Notes under the pieces: generated by a model
The model's input: the letters and a program-made list of their open reading frames with translations, nothing else
Databases searched by the model: none
What the model was told of the DNA's origin: nothing
Assembly (NCBI GenBank): GCA_023398165.1
Contig: JAEWSQ010000018.1
Location: 1 to 64,000 of the forward strand
Direction of reading: 5' to 3'
DNA: 64,000 bases
Source of the DNA: Spirochaetota bacterium
GTDB taxonomy: Bacteria > Spirochaetota > Spirochaetia > Treponematales > Treponemataceae
Program-made: the position numbers and the translations under genes
Part shown: one piece after another, positions 1-8,159 of the stretch
How positions within the stretch are numbered: the first letter of the stretch is position 1
Layout of the letters: every line of letters starts with the position of its first letter

Positions 1-52
1 GGTTAATTGTCCTTAGTTCTTTGCCATCGACTGAATAGACTTTCTTTTCCAT
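1..52 (-). CDS. rplD: 50S ribosomal protein L4, N-terminus only (partial)
   Basis: Only the first 17 codons lie in the window; the gene runs off the left edge. The reading frame begins MEKKVYSVDGKELRTIN, typical of the L4 N-terminus, and it follows rplC by 15 bases, matching the usual S10-operon order rpsJ-rplC-rplD. L4 is a large-subunit protein lining the exit tunnel and in some bacteria an autoregulator of this operon; nothing here shows whether it does that in this organism. Confidence 0.85.
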   Translation of the reverse strand, partial: MEKKVYSVDGKELRTIN

Positions 53-67
53 CTGTCTTCCTCGTCG

Positions 68-694
68 TTAGAATTCTTTCTTTACCGCGGACTTGATGAT
101 CAGCGTACAGTCTTTATTCCCGGGCACGGACCCGCGAACCATCACTACTTTCAATTCAGGATCGATTTTTACAATCTTTAAATTCTGAACTGTTACACGT
201 TCTCTACCCATATGTCCCGGCAATTTTATGTTTTTAAAACTGCGTCCGGGAGAAGTACTCTGTCCGGTAGAACCGGGTTCACGATGAAACTTTGAACCGT
301 GCGATGCACGTCCACCGTGGAAACCCCAACGTTTCATAACACCCTGATAACCTTTACCTTTTGAAGTTGCAGTAACATCAAGGAAACGGGTACCTTCAAA
401 TAATTCAAGTCCCACATCGTCTCCAACAGCAACTTCACCGTCAAAATCGCGGAATTCTTTCAAATTACGCTTGGGTGTAATGCCTTCTGGAAATTGTCCG
501 GCATACGCTTTTGAAATCCTGGATTTTTTCATTTCTTCAATACCAAGAACAACAGCATCGTAACCGAATACTTCCTTCTTCTTGAGAGCTACAACCTTAT
601 TAGGCTCGACGCGGATCACGGTAACCGGTGTAAGGCTTCCGTCTTCGTCAAAGACCTGGGTCATGCCCACTTTTTTTGCAATCAGACCTTTCAT
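68..694 (-). CDS. rplC: 50S ribosomal protein L3
   Basis: A 208-residue protein starting MKGLIAKKVGMTQVF, the standard L3 opening, with the conserved central HGGRASHGSKFHREPGS-type loop (residues about 126-142) that reaches towards the peptidyl-transferase centre and the GRSFKNIKLPGHMG segment after it. Length is normal for the family. The start ATG follows an AAGGAG ribosome site. It is the third gene of the tuf-rpsJ-rplC-rplD transcript. No internal promoter was obvious in the 100-base gap before it, which carries a small CCCC/GGGG stem. Confidence 0.97.
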   Translation of the reverse strand: MKGLIAKKVGMTQVFDEDGSLTPVTVIRVEPNKVVALKKKEVFGYDAVVLGIEEMKKSRISKAYAGQFPEGITPKRNLKEFRDFDGEVAVGDDVGLELFEGTRFLDVTATSKGKGYQGVMKRWGFHGGRASHGSKFHREPGSTGQSTSPGRSFKNIKLPGHMGRERVTVQNLKIVKIDPELKVVMVRGSVPGNKDCTLIIKSAVKKEF

Positions 695-794
695 TCTGAT
701 ATTCTCCTTAAAAGAAAGATGACTCTTTCTCTTTTTTTTCAGCCGCCATCCCCTGATCCTGGGGACCGTACTGTTTACTTAGCAGCAATAAAAC

Positions 795-1103
795 TTACTG
801 CTTGATTTCTACGTCAACACCAGCGGGCAGTTCGAGCTTCATCAGCGAGTCCATAACATCAGCTGAAGGCTCAATAATATCAATAAGACGTTTATGTGTT
901 CTCATTTCAAACTGCTCACGTGATTTTTTATTAACGTGAGGAGAACGCAAAACCGTTACCTTATTAATTCTGGTCGGAAGCGGGATAGGTCCTGAAACCT
1001 TAGCGCCTGCCTTCTGAACAGTCTGCACGATGGATTTTGCACTTTGATCGATCAACTCCACATCAAATGCGCGAAGTCTGACACGAATCTTTTCGGTGGC
1101 CAT
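795..1103 (-). CDS. rpsJ: 30S ribosomal protein S10 (NusE)
   Basis: This 102-residue protein has the S10 signature: IRVRLRAFD near the N-terminus, the GPIPLPT loop and the SPHVNKKSREQFEMRTHKR segment. S10 sits in the head of the small subunit and also acts as NusE, partner of NusB and NusG in antitermination. The ATG is preceded by a GGAGG site. It lies 60 bases downstream of tuf on the same strand, and the gap contains a stem-loop (separate entry). Confidence 0.97.
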   Translation of the reverse strand: MATEKIRVRLRAFDVELIDQSAKSIVQTVQKAGAKVSGPIPLPTRINKVTVLRSPHVNKKSREQFEMRTHKRLIDIIEPSADVMDSLMKLELPAGVDVEIKQ

Positions 1104-1123
1104 TTTTCCTCCATGAATAAGAG

Positions 1124-1145
1124 AGGAACCGCTTAAGCAGTTCCT
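1124..1145 (-). promoter_or_regulatory. Stem-loop between tuf and rpsJ
   Basis: A near-perfect inverted repeat (AGGAACTGC, TTAA loop, GCGGTTCCT on the minus strand, one G-U pair) lies between the tuf stop and the rpsJ ribosome site. It is not followed by a T-run, so it is more likely a processing or stability element, or a partial attenuator that lowers expression of the ribosomal genes relative to tuf, than a full terminator. Confidence 0.5.
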
Positions 1146-1163
1146 GCTCTATTCAAAATCTAT

Positions 1164-2351
1164 TTATGCAAGAATCTCTGTTACCTGACCGGAAGCAATT
1201 GTGCGTCCGCCTTCGCGGATAGCAAATTTAAGCCCCTTGTCCATAGCAATAGGATGAATCAGCTCACCGATAACTTTTGTATTATCGCCTGGTTTAATCA
1301 TGTCTACACCGGCAGGAAGAGTAATTGTTCCAGTGATGTCGGTTGTTCTGAAATAGAACTGGGGACGATAACCGGAGAAGAACGGGCTGTGGCGTCCGCC
1401 TTCTTCCTTGGAAAGAACGTAAACCTGTCCTTCAAATTTTGTATGCGGATTGATTGTACCCGGTTTAGCAAGAACCTGACCGCGCTGTACGTCTTTTTTA
1501 TCGATACCGCGGAGAAGAAGACCTACGTTGTCTCCTGCTTCACCCTGATCAAGAAGTTTATTGAACATTTCAATACCGGTAATAACAGTTTTCTGAGTAG
1601 GTGTAATACCGATAATTTCAACTTCTTCATTCATATGAACAATACCGCGTTCAATACGACCGGTTACTACAGTACCGCGGCCGGAAATGGTGAACACGTC
1701 TTCGATCGGCATAAGGAAAGGAAGATCTGCCGCACGATCCGGATCTTTGAAGAAAGAGTCCATAGTATCAAGTAATTCATCGATACAAGCAGTGTCTTCT
1801 GCAGAAGCACCGTCAGCCATAGCCTTGAAAGCAGAACCTTTAATAATCGGTGTATCGCGCGGGAACTTGTAATACTCAAGAACATCGCGTACTTCTTCTT
1901 CAACAAGCTCAATAAGGTCCGGATCATCAAGAAGATCGATCTTATTCAAGAAAACGATCATACCCGGTACACCTACCTGACGGGCAAGAAGAATATGCTC
2001 GCGTGTCTGGGGCATAACAGAGTCTGGAGCGGAAACTACAAGAATAGCACCATCCATCTGAGCAGCTCCAGTGATCATGTTTTTGATATAGTCTGCGTGT
2101 CCGGGACAGTCGATATGTGCGTAGTGACGCTTGTTTGACTGATACTCAAGGTGACGGGTATTAATTGTAATACCGCGGGCTTTTTCTTCCGGAGCATTAT
2201 CAATTTCGTCATACTTAAGAGCCTTATCGCCAAATTTTTTGGCGCAATGCATTGTGATTGCCGCAGAAAGAGTTGTCTTTCCATGGTCAACGTGACCAAT
2301 GGTTCCAACGTTCATGTGCGGTTTTGTTCTCTCGAACTTTTCCTTTGCCAT
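1164..2351 (-). CDS. tuf: Elongation factor Tu
   Basis: A 395-residue EF-Tu. G1 motif GHVDHGKTT at residues 18-26, G2 RGITINT, G3 DCPGH and G4 NKID are all intact, followed by the two beta-barrel domains and the C-terminal VTEILA. It delivers aminoacyl-tRNA to the ribosome as a GTP complex. The start has an AGGAGG site 6 bases upstream. It heads its own transcript, set apart from rpsG by a strong terminator, a dedicated promoter and a leader of about 480 nt, which is unusual and suggests separate control of this very abundant protein. Confidence 0.98.
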   Translation of the reverse strand: MAKEKFERTKPHMNVGTIGHVDHGKTTLSAAITMHCAKKFGDKALKYDEIDNAPEEKARGITINTRHLEYQSNKRHYAHIDCPGHADYIKNMITGAAQMDGAILVVSAPDSVMPQTREHILLARQVGVPGMIVFLNKIDLLDDPDLIELVEEEVRDVLEYYKFPRDTPIIKGSAFKAMADGASAEDTACIDELLDTMDSFFKDPDRAADLPFLMPIEDVFTISGRGTVVTGRIERGIVHMNEEVEIIGITPTQKTVITGIEMFNKLLDQGEAGDNVGLLLRGIDKKDVQRGQVLAKPGTINPHTKFEGQVYVLSKEEGGRHSPFFSGYRPQFYFRTTDITGTITLPAGVDMIKPGDNTKVIGELIHPIAMDKGLKFAIREGGRTIASGQVTEILA

Positions 2352-2832
2352 TTGATCCTCCTTACCAGATTAAAGGCATTTAAAAAAATACAGTGTTGTA
2401 TAATTCAGAATGCAGAAGACCCATACAGAGCTTAACATTCACTACACACACAATAAAGAATGATTTGATTGAGAAATAGATGGACTTGATAAAAGAAACT
2501 TTCTTTTCGCACAAGCAGATTATCTTTTTCAATCTGCACTGGCCGGTACCACCTATCACCATCAAATAATTCATTTGATGACTGGTTTGGCATCCTAGAG
2601 CCTTAAGCTTACATACAGGATATAAACTTATGTCAAAAACCCTTGAATGCCTCTCCCTTTATGTTAACTGCCGACGGCAGCTAGCTTTCTATCATTCACG
2701 GGCCGTAAAACCTAGCGTCCTCGCAGACACCTTTACGGTTTCACCGGTCTTTATATTACATAAAGCCGCCTGACTCTCAAAGAACCCATTTCCATTACGG
2801 AATTTCACCGACATTTACATAGTTTTCGGTGA
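2352..2832 (-). ncRNA. Long structured 5' leader of tuf (unclassified)
   Basis: There is no convincing gene in the 600 bases between rpsG and tuf. Read on the minus strand from the predicted start near 2832, the transcript can form a run of local hairpins: 2804-2833 (TTCACCGA arms, right at the 5' end), 2745-2768 (CGGCTTTAT arms with one bulge), 2703-2738 (CCGTAAA arms with an inner stem), 2666-2682 (AGCTGCC arms), 2560-2580 (CATCAAAT arms), 2515-2537 (GCAGATT arms), 2491-2507 (AAAAGAAA arms), plus a possible long-range pairing of 2645-2651 with 2589-2595. I could not match it to a riboswitch class, RNase P RNA, tmRNA or SRP RNA. It may be a regulatory leader of tuf or an independent RNA that also serves as leader. 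Confidence 0.55.
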
Positions 2833-2838
2833 ATTTAA

Positions 2839-2867
2839 CTTATACACTATTTAAAAATAAATAACAA
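2839..2867 (-). promoter_or_regulatory. Promoter for tuf transcript
   Basis: Minus strand: -35 TTGTTA (2862-2867), 17-base spacer, -10 TATAAG (2839-2844). The predicted start near 2832 places the first leader hairpin at the extreme 5' end of the RNA. A second TTGACA at 2631-2636 inside the leader has no good -10 at normal spacing. Confidence 0.65.
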
Positions 2868-2915
2868 GTCTTTTTCTGCGTTTTTATACGGTTTTTTACT
2901 ATCACTATGAAAATA

Positions 2916-2948
2916 ATAAAAAAAAGACCTCCGAAAAGGTCTTTTTCT
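2916..2948 (-). terminator. Rho-independent terminator after rpsG
   Basis: Immediately after the rpsG stop, on the minus strand, an AAAAGACCT / AGGTCTTTT stem with a TTTCGG loop is followed by a run of T. It separates the rpoBC-rpsLG transcript from tuf. Confidence 0.9.
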
Positions 2949-2952
2949 ATTA

Positions 2953-3423
2953 TTACCAGCGGTAGTGAGCAAAAGCCTTGTTTGCTTCTGCCATTTTATG
3001 AGTATCTTCCTTCTTTTTGTATGCTGTACCTGTGTTGTTAAAGGCATCAAGCAGCTCAGAAGCAAGGCGGTCACCCATTCCATGTCCGCTTTTTGCACGT
3101 GCTGCAATAATAATCCAGCGCATTGCTAAAGCCTCACGGCGGCTGTCGCGAATTTCTATCGGAACCTGATATGTAGCACCACCGACACGGCGGGATTTTA
3201 CTTCCACCATCGGTTTTACATTGTCCAGGGCTTTAAGGAAAACTTCCAAAGGATCTTTTTCTGTTTTTTCCTTAAGTTTTTCCATTGCTTCGTAAATAAT
3301 GCTTACATTTGTAGCTTTTTTACCGTCGAGCATCATGCGGGTAACAAATTTTGTTACTACTACGCTATTGTACTTTGAATCCGGCATAATCGGACGGTTG
3401 ATAGTCTTATTCTTTCTTCCCAT
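2953..3423 (-). CDS. rpsG: 30S ribosomal protein S7
   Basis: A 156-residue protein with the S7 hallmarks: the N-terminal MGRKNKTINRPIMPD, the VKSRRVGGATYQVP beta-arm region and the helix-rich C-terminus ending NKAFAHYRW. S7 nucleates assembly of the 3' domain of 16S rRNA and contacts E-site tRNA. It follows rpsL by 12 bases and is the last gene before the terminator. In this genome fusA is not next in line; tuf follows after a new promoter. Confidence 0.97.
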   Translation of the reverse strand: MGRKNKTINRPIMPDSKYNSVVVTKFVTRMMLDGKKATNVSIIYEAMEKLKEKTEKDPLEVFLKALDNVKPMVEVKSRRVGGATYQVPIEIRDSRREALAMRWIIIAARAKSGHGMGDRLASELLDAFNNTGTAYKKKEDTHKMAEANKAFAHYRW

Positions 3424-3435
3424 AACCTTATCTCC

Positions 3436-3810
3436 TTATGCCTTTGGTCTCTTGGCACCGTATTTTGAACGTCCGCGTTTGCGGTCCTCAACACCAAGAG
3501 TATCTTTTGTACCGCGGATAATGTGATAGCGAACACCAGGAAGATCCTTTACACGTCCGCCGCGGATTAAAACAACTGAGTGTTCCTGCAAGTTATGTCC
3601 AATACCGGGAATATATGCAGTTACTTCAATTCCATTACTCAAGCGAACACGCGCTACTTTTCTAAGAGCAGAGTTCGGCTTTTTGGGAGTTACAGTCATT
3701 ACACGAGTGCAAACACCGCGTTTTTGCGGGCAGGATTGAAGTGCGGGAGACTTCGTTCTGTTTGCGGCTGTCTTACGTCCCATTCTAATTAATTGATTAA
3801 TTGTAGGCAT
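3436..3810 (-). CDS. rpsL: 30S ribosomal protein S12
   Basis: A 124-residue protein of normal length, starting MPTINQLIR. The decoding-centre motifs TPKKPNSALRK and GRVKDLPGVRY keep lysines at the positions equivalent to E. coli K42/K43 and K87, so the common streptomycin-resistance substitutions are absent. It has an AGGAG site and its own candidate promoter within the rpoC-rpsL gap. Confidence 0.97.
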   Translation of the reverse strand: MPTINQLIRMGRKTAANRTKSPALQSCPQKRGVCTRVMTVTPKKPNSALRKVARVRLSNGIEVTAYIPGIGHNLQEHSVVLIRGGRVKDLPGVRYHIIRGTKDTLGVEDRKRGRSKYGAKRPKA

Positions 3811-3869
3811 GAGCCTTTTCTCCTATATTATAACCGGCAGCACTCCGGAAATTTTGGCGATTGACTTAC

Positions 3870-3899
3870 AATCTAGCAAATCATTGCACCTGTTGTCAA
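3870..3899 (-). promoter_or_regulatory. Candidate internal promoter for rpsL-rpsG
   Basis: Minus strand: TTGACA (3894-3899), 18-base spacer, TAGATT (3870-3875), located just past the rpoC stop. It would let rpsL and rpsG be transcribed independently of the upstream RNA polymerase genes. Confidence 0.55.
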
Positions 3900-3904
3900 C
3901 ACTC

Positions 3905-6900
3905 TTAATCTTCTTCCTGATCAAATGAAGTTTCTTCCATCTGAGCTTCCATCGCTTTTTCAAGCTTTCTTCTCTCAAGAATCTCTTCCATTTGAACATC
4001 AAGATCGGTTGCTTTATCATCAAAGAGCTTAACATTTCTGTAATGCCTGATTCCTGTACCTGCAGGAATCATATGTCCGATGATGACATTTTCCTTCAGT
4101 CCGCGCAGACTGTCCGACACACCTGCAATAGCGGCATTGGTCAGTACGCGTGTTGTTTCCTGGAATGACGCAGCAGAGATGAACGAATCTATATTCAAGG
4201 ATGCTTTTGTAATACCCTGGAACATAGGTCTTGCTATAGCCGGCTGACCGCCTTCATTAATGACTCGTTTATTTTCCTCGTGGAACTTATACTTATCAAC
4301 CTGCTGGCCGTAGATAAAGCGTGTATCTCCTACAGCTACAATCTCTACTTTTCTAAGCATCTGGCGGACAATAACACCGATGTGTTTATCATTGATGCTT
4401 ACACCCTGCATACGGTAAACCTGCTGAATTTCATCCATCAGGTAATTCTGTAATGCATTTTCACCAGATATTGCAAGAATATCGTGCGGGCTTAATGCAC
4501 CGTCGCAAAGCTGTTCACCTGATTCCACTTCGTCGCCGTCGCGTACAAGCAGACGCTTATTAAGCGGTACTAAGTGGTCAAAGGTTTTTCCATATTTATC
4601 CTGTACAACAACGACACGTTTACCCTTTGTAATACCTTTGAACTGAACCGTACCCGATATTTGAGCAAGTACAGCAGGAACTTTCGGTTTTCTTGCTTCG
4701 AAAAGCTCGGAAACACGGGGAAGACCTCCGGTAATATCTTTGGTTTTTGCAGATTCCTTAAGAATCTTTGCAATCGTCGTACCTGCTTTAATTGGAGCAT
4801 TATCATCAACCTGAAGATAAGAACCTGCAGGAAGATAGTAGCTTCCCAGCTCGTTTCCGGCTTCATCGGTAATCAAAATTCTCGGTTGTTTTGTATCGAG
4901 ATGGAATTCGGTAATACGTCTTTCTGTATTTCCTGTTTCCTCATCGAGTTCTTCCGAAAGAGTCGAACCAAGGATTATATCTTCATAATGAACGTAACCG
5001 TCTACTTCGGCAATAATCGGTTCAGAGAACGGGTCGAACGTTGCAATGGTCTGGCCGGTCTGAACAATGTCGCCTGCAACGACGTCCATCTTTGAACCGT
5101 TTTTGATTTCTATTTTCTGCTCATTACTGATAAGATAAATAGTATTATTCCGGATAGTTACAAAAGCGATAACATCTGCTTTTACAATCTTTCCCTTGTG
5201 TTCATACAGATCCGACTCTTTAGCAACTCGGTCGCCGTCTGAAACAAGAAGTTTATCAGCTGATGCAAGTTTGATCTCCTTGATAATTCTGTTTACAAAC
5301 ATTGAACCTTTACGGGTAAACAGCCATCCTTCAGGAAGCTCTACGTGAGTACCGGTAATGCTCTTCACAATGACAGGATACTTAAGCACGATGCGGTTCT
5401 CTTCGCTTATCTTTGTTGCGGTACCTCCGACGTGGAAAGTACGCATGGTAAGCTGGGTTCCCGGCTGACCGATTGACTGTGCGGCAATAATACCGACCGC
5501 CTCCCCTATTTCAATAACTTTGTTATGTGCAAGGTTTCTTCCGTAGCACTTGCAGCAGACACCGTGGCGCGATTCGCAGGTAAGAACGGTTCTGAGTTTT
5601 ACGCTTTCGACACCGGAATTTTCAATTTCAACTGCCAGTTCATCGGTAATATACTGGTTGACATCGCAGATCAATTCACGGGTAATAGGATGTTTTACCT
5701 GCTCAAGAGTAAAACGCCCGACGATTCTATCTTTTAATGCCTCAATAACTTCATCACCGTCTTTAATTGCAGTGTATTCAATACCGTTAATAGTACCGCA
5801 GTCTTCTTCATTGATTACAACATCCTGTGCAATATCAACAAGACGTCTCGTTAAGTAACCTGCGTCGGCGGTTTTAAGTGCGGTATCTGCAAGACCTTTA
5901 CGTGCACCGTTCGTTGAAATAAAGAACTCGATAACGGAAAGACCTTCTTTGAAGTTCGCACGGATCGGGAGTTCAATAATATCGCCGTTAGGCTTAGCCA
6001 TAAGACCGCGCATACCCGCAAGCTGACGAATCTGATTGCGGCTTCCGCGGGCGCCTGACGTGGCCATCATGTAAATTGTATTAAAACCTTCCTTGTCTTT
6101 TTCAAGGTTTTTCATCATAACCGTAGTTAATTCTTCATTTGTCTTTGACCATACTTCAACAACGCGGTTATAACGCTCATCCTGAGTAATAACACCTTTA
6201 TGGTACTGCTGCATAATGGATTCGACTTCTTTATTTGCCTTATCCATCATGTCTCTTTTTTCATCCGGAACGATTATGTCGTCCATAGAAATTGTGGCGC
6301 CGAAGAAGGTTGCATATTTGTAGCCTACTGCCTTGATAGCATCAAGCATCTGAACAGTAAGCCACGGTCCTCTTTCTTTATAAATTTTTTCAATGAGTTT
6401 TTTCAGTTCTTTATCGCCGAGAAGATCATTGACATAATCCACATCTGCAGGCATTTCCTCGTTAAAAATTAAACGGCCCGCAGTTGTTGATAGTATCTGT
6501 CCATTATAAGGAGCCTTCATTACAGGCACCTTTATTTCAGACTGATAATCGATGCTTCTTGCTTCAGCGGCAAGAATTACTTCTTCAAATGAACTGAATC
6601 TTTTTCCTGTACCCTTTCCGCTCGGCTTAATTTTTGTCAAATAGTAGATGCCGAGAACCATATCCTGTGAAGGATACACAATGGTTTTTCCGTTTGCAGG
6701 GTCAAGAAGGTTCCGCGCAGAAAGCATTAAGGTCCAGCATTCCATCTGGGCTGCCTGTGTCAAAGGAACGTGAACAGCCATCTGATCGCCGTCGAAGTCC
6801 GCATTGAATGCGTGACATACGAGCGGATGAAGTTTAATTGCCTTTCCTTCTACAAGTACCGGTTCAAAAGCCTGAATACCGAGACGGTGAAGAGTCGGAG

Positions 6901-8143
6901 CGCGGTTAAGCATAACCGGGTGCTCGCGTACAACTTCATCAAGTATTGCAAATACTTCAGGAGATTCCTGCTCAACAAGCATTTTTGCTTTCTTAATATT
7001 GTATACAACGTCTTTGTCGACGAGTTTCTTCATGATAAAGGGTTTGAACAGCTCCAAAGCCATCTTTGTCGGTAAACCGCACTGCCAGAGCTTTAGTTCA
7101 GGTCCTACGACAATTACAGAACGTCCGGAATAATCAACGCGTTTACCGAGAAGGTTCTGGCGGAAACGTCCCTGTTTTCCCTTTAACATATCTGATATTG
7201 ACTTGAGAGGTCTGTTTGAAGCGCCTTTTACAACACGCTTTCTCTTTGAGTTATCAAATAAGGCATCCACTGCTTCCTGAAGCATTCTCTTTTCGTTTCT
7301 GATAATGATATCGGGTGCATTGAGCTGCTGAAGTCTCTTGAGACGATTGTTTCTATTGATAACACGGCGGTAAAGGTCATTGAGGTCTGATGTTGCAAAG
7401 CGTCCTCCGTCGAGCTGAACCATCGGGCGCAGTTCGGGCGGAATAACAGGAATAACATCGAGAATCATCCATGAACATTTATTTGAAGAGGCACGGAAAT
7501 TCTCTACAATCTCAATGCGTTTTAAAAGCCGTTTATCGCTCTTGGTGCCTTTCTCGATCATCTTCTGGCGCAGAGTGGCAGCAAGCTCATCGAGATTCAA
7601 GTTTTCCAGCAGAGTCTTGATTGCTTCCGCACCCATTCCTGCAGAGAAGGATCCGCCGTAGCGTTCCTGTGCTTCCATGTATTCATCTTCAGTGAGAAGC
7701 TGCATCTTTTTGAGATCGGTATCTCCTGCATCTATTACGATATATTTTTCGTAGTATAATACAGAGCGCAGCGCTGCTACCTGAAGATCAAGCAGAAGTC
7801 CCATGCGTGAAGGAACAGAGCGGTAGTACCAGATGTGGGAAACAGGAGCGGCGAGCTCGATGTGCCCCATTCTCTCGCGGCGGACTTTAAAGTGAGTTAC
7901 TTCAACACCGCAGCGGTCGCAGATAATACCCTTATAGCGGATAGATTTAAACTTTCCGCAATAACATTCCCATTCTTTAGTGGTACCGAAAATTCTTTCG
8001 CAGAACAAACCGTCTTTCTCGGGACGGAGTGTGCGGTAATTTATTGTTTCAGGCTTCTTTACTTCGCCGTAAGACCATTGTCTGATGATCTCGGGTGAAG
8101 CGAGCTTAATCATCAAGCTGTCAAAATCTTGAATATCGCGCAT
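3905..8143 (-). CDS. rpoC: DNA-directed RNA polymerase subunit beta'
   Basis: A 1412-residue beta' subunit. The N-terminal zinc ribbon has Cys60, Cys62, Cys75 and Cys78; the catalytic NADFDGDQMAVH motif with its three Mg-binding aspartates is intact; the trigger-loop and bridge-helix region (GARGSRNQIRQLAGMRGLM, RTFHVGGTA) and the second zinc site (CESRHGVCCKCYGRNL) are present. It starts 16 bases after rpoB. The C-terminal tail is acidic and glutamate-rich. Length is typical for bacteria lacking the large proteobacterial insertions. Confidence 0.98.
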   Translation of the reverse strand: MRDIQDFDSLMIKLASPEIIRQWSYGEVKKPETINYRTLRPEKDGLFCERIFGTTKEWECYCGKFKSIRYKGIICDRCGVEVTHFKVRRERMGHIELAAPVSHIWYYRSVPSRMGLLLDLQVAALRSVLYYEKYIVIDAGDTDLKKMQLLTEDEYMEAQERYGGSFSAGMGAEAIKTLLENLNLDELAATLRQKMIEKGTKSDKRLLKRIEIVENFRASSNKCSWMILDVIPVIPPELRPMVQLDGGRFATSDLNDLYRRVINRNNRLKRLQQLNAPDIIIRNEKRMLQEAVDALFDNSKRKRVVKGASNRPLKSISDMLKGKQGRFRQNLLGKRVDYSGRSVIVVGPELKLWQCGLPTKMALELFKPFIMKKLVDKDVVYNIKKAKMLVEQESPEVFAILDEVVREHPVMLNRAPTLHRLGIQAFEPVLVEGKAIKLHPLVCHAFNADFDGDQMAVHVPLTQAAQMECWTLMLSARNLLDPANGKTIVYPSQDMVLGIYYLTKIKPSGKGTGKRFSSFEEVILAAEARSIDYQSEIKVPVMKAPYNGQILSTTAGRLIFNEEMPADVDYVNDLLGDKELKKLIEKIYKERGPWLTVQMLDAIKAVGYKYATFFGATISMDDIIVPDEKRDMMDKANKEVESIMQQYHKGVITQDERYNRVVEVWSKTNEELTTVMMKNLEKDKEGFNTIYMMATSGARGSRNQIRQLAGMRGLMAKPNGDIIELPIRANFKEGLSVIEFFISTNGARKGLADTALKTADAGYLTRRLVDIAQDVVINEEDCGTINGIEYTAIKDGDEVIEALKDRIVGRFTLEQVKHPITRELICDVNQYITDELAVEIENSGVESVKLRTVLTCESRHGVCCKCYGRNLAHNKVIEIGEAVGIIAAQSIGQPGTQLTMRTFHVGGTATKISEENRIVLKYPVIVKSITGTHVELPEGWLFTRKGSMFVNRIIKEIKLASADKLLVSDGDRVAKESDLYEHKGKIVKADVIAFVTIRNNTIYLISNEQKIEIKNGSKMDVVAGDIVQTGQTIATFDPFSEPIIAEVDGYVHYEDIILGSTLSEELDEETGNTERRITEFHLDTKQPRILITDEAGNELGSYYLPAGSYLQVDDNAPIKAGTTIAKILKESAKTKDITGGLPRVSELFEARKPKVPAVLAQISGTVQFKGITKGKRVVVVQDKYGKTFDHLVPLNKRLLVRDGDEVESGEQLCDGALSPHDILAISGENALQNYLMDEIQQVYRMQGVSINDKHIGVIVRQMLRKVEIVAVGDTRFIYGQQVDKYKFHEENKRVINEGGQPAIARPMFQGITKASLNIDSFISAASFQETTRVLTNAAIAGVSDSLRGLKENVIIGHMIPAGTGIRHYRNVKLFDDKATDLDVQMEEILERRKLEKAMEAQMEETSFDQEED

Positions 8144-8159
8144 CGTTTTCTCCTACTTC

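Noticed and set aside
1254..1775. Long open frames antisense to tuf, rpoC and rpoB
   Set aside because: They mirror the codon bias of highly conserved genes on the minus strand and have no ribosome sites or family resemblance.
2540..2560. T-box-like GGTGGTACC in the tuf leader
   Set aside because: The 9-base match lacks the CGCG continuation, no specifier-loop stem or downstream terminator is evident, and tuf is not a T-box-regulated gene.
2610..2636. Second tuf promoter with TTGACA at 2631-2636
   Set aside because: The only -10 candidates (TATGTA at 15-base or TGTAAG at 17-base spacing) are poor; kept as a note in the main promoter entry.
2703..2833. Cobalamin or FMN riboswitch in the tuf leader (GGTGAAATTCC and AGGCGGC stretches)
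   Set aside because: Only short resemblances; the B12 box and the ordered core of either class are missing, and the gene downstream is not a vitamin gene.
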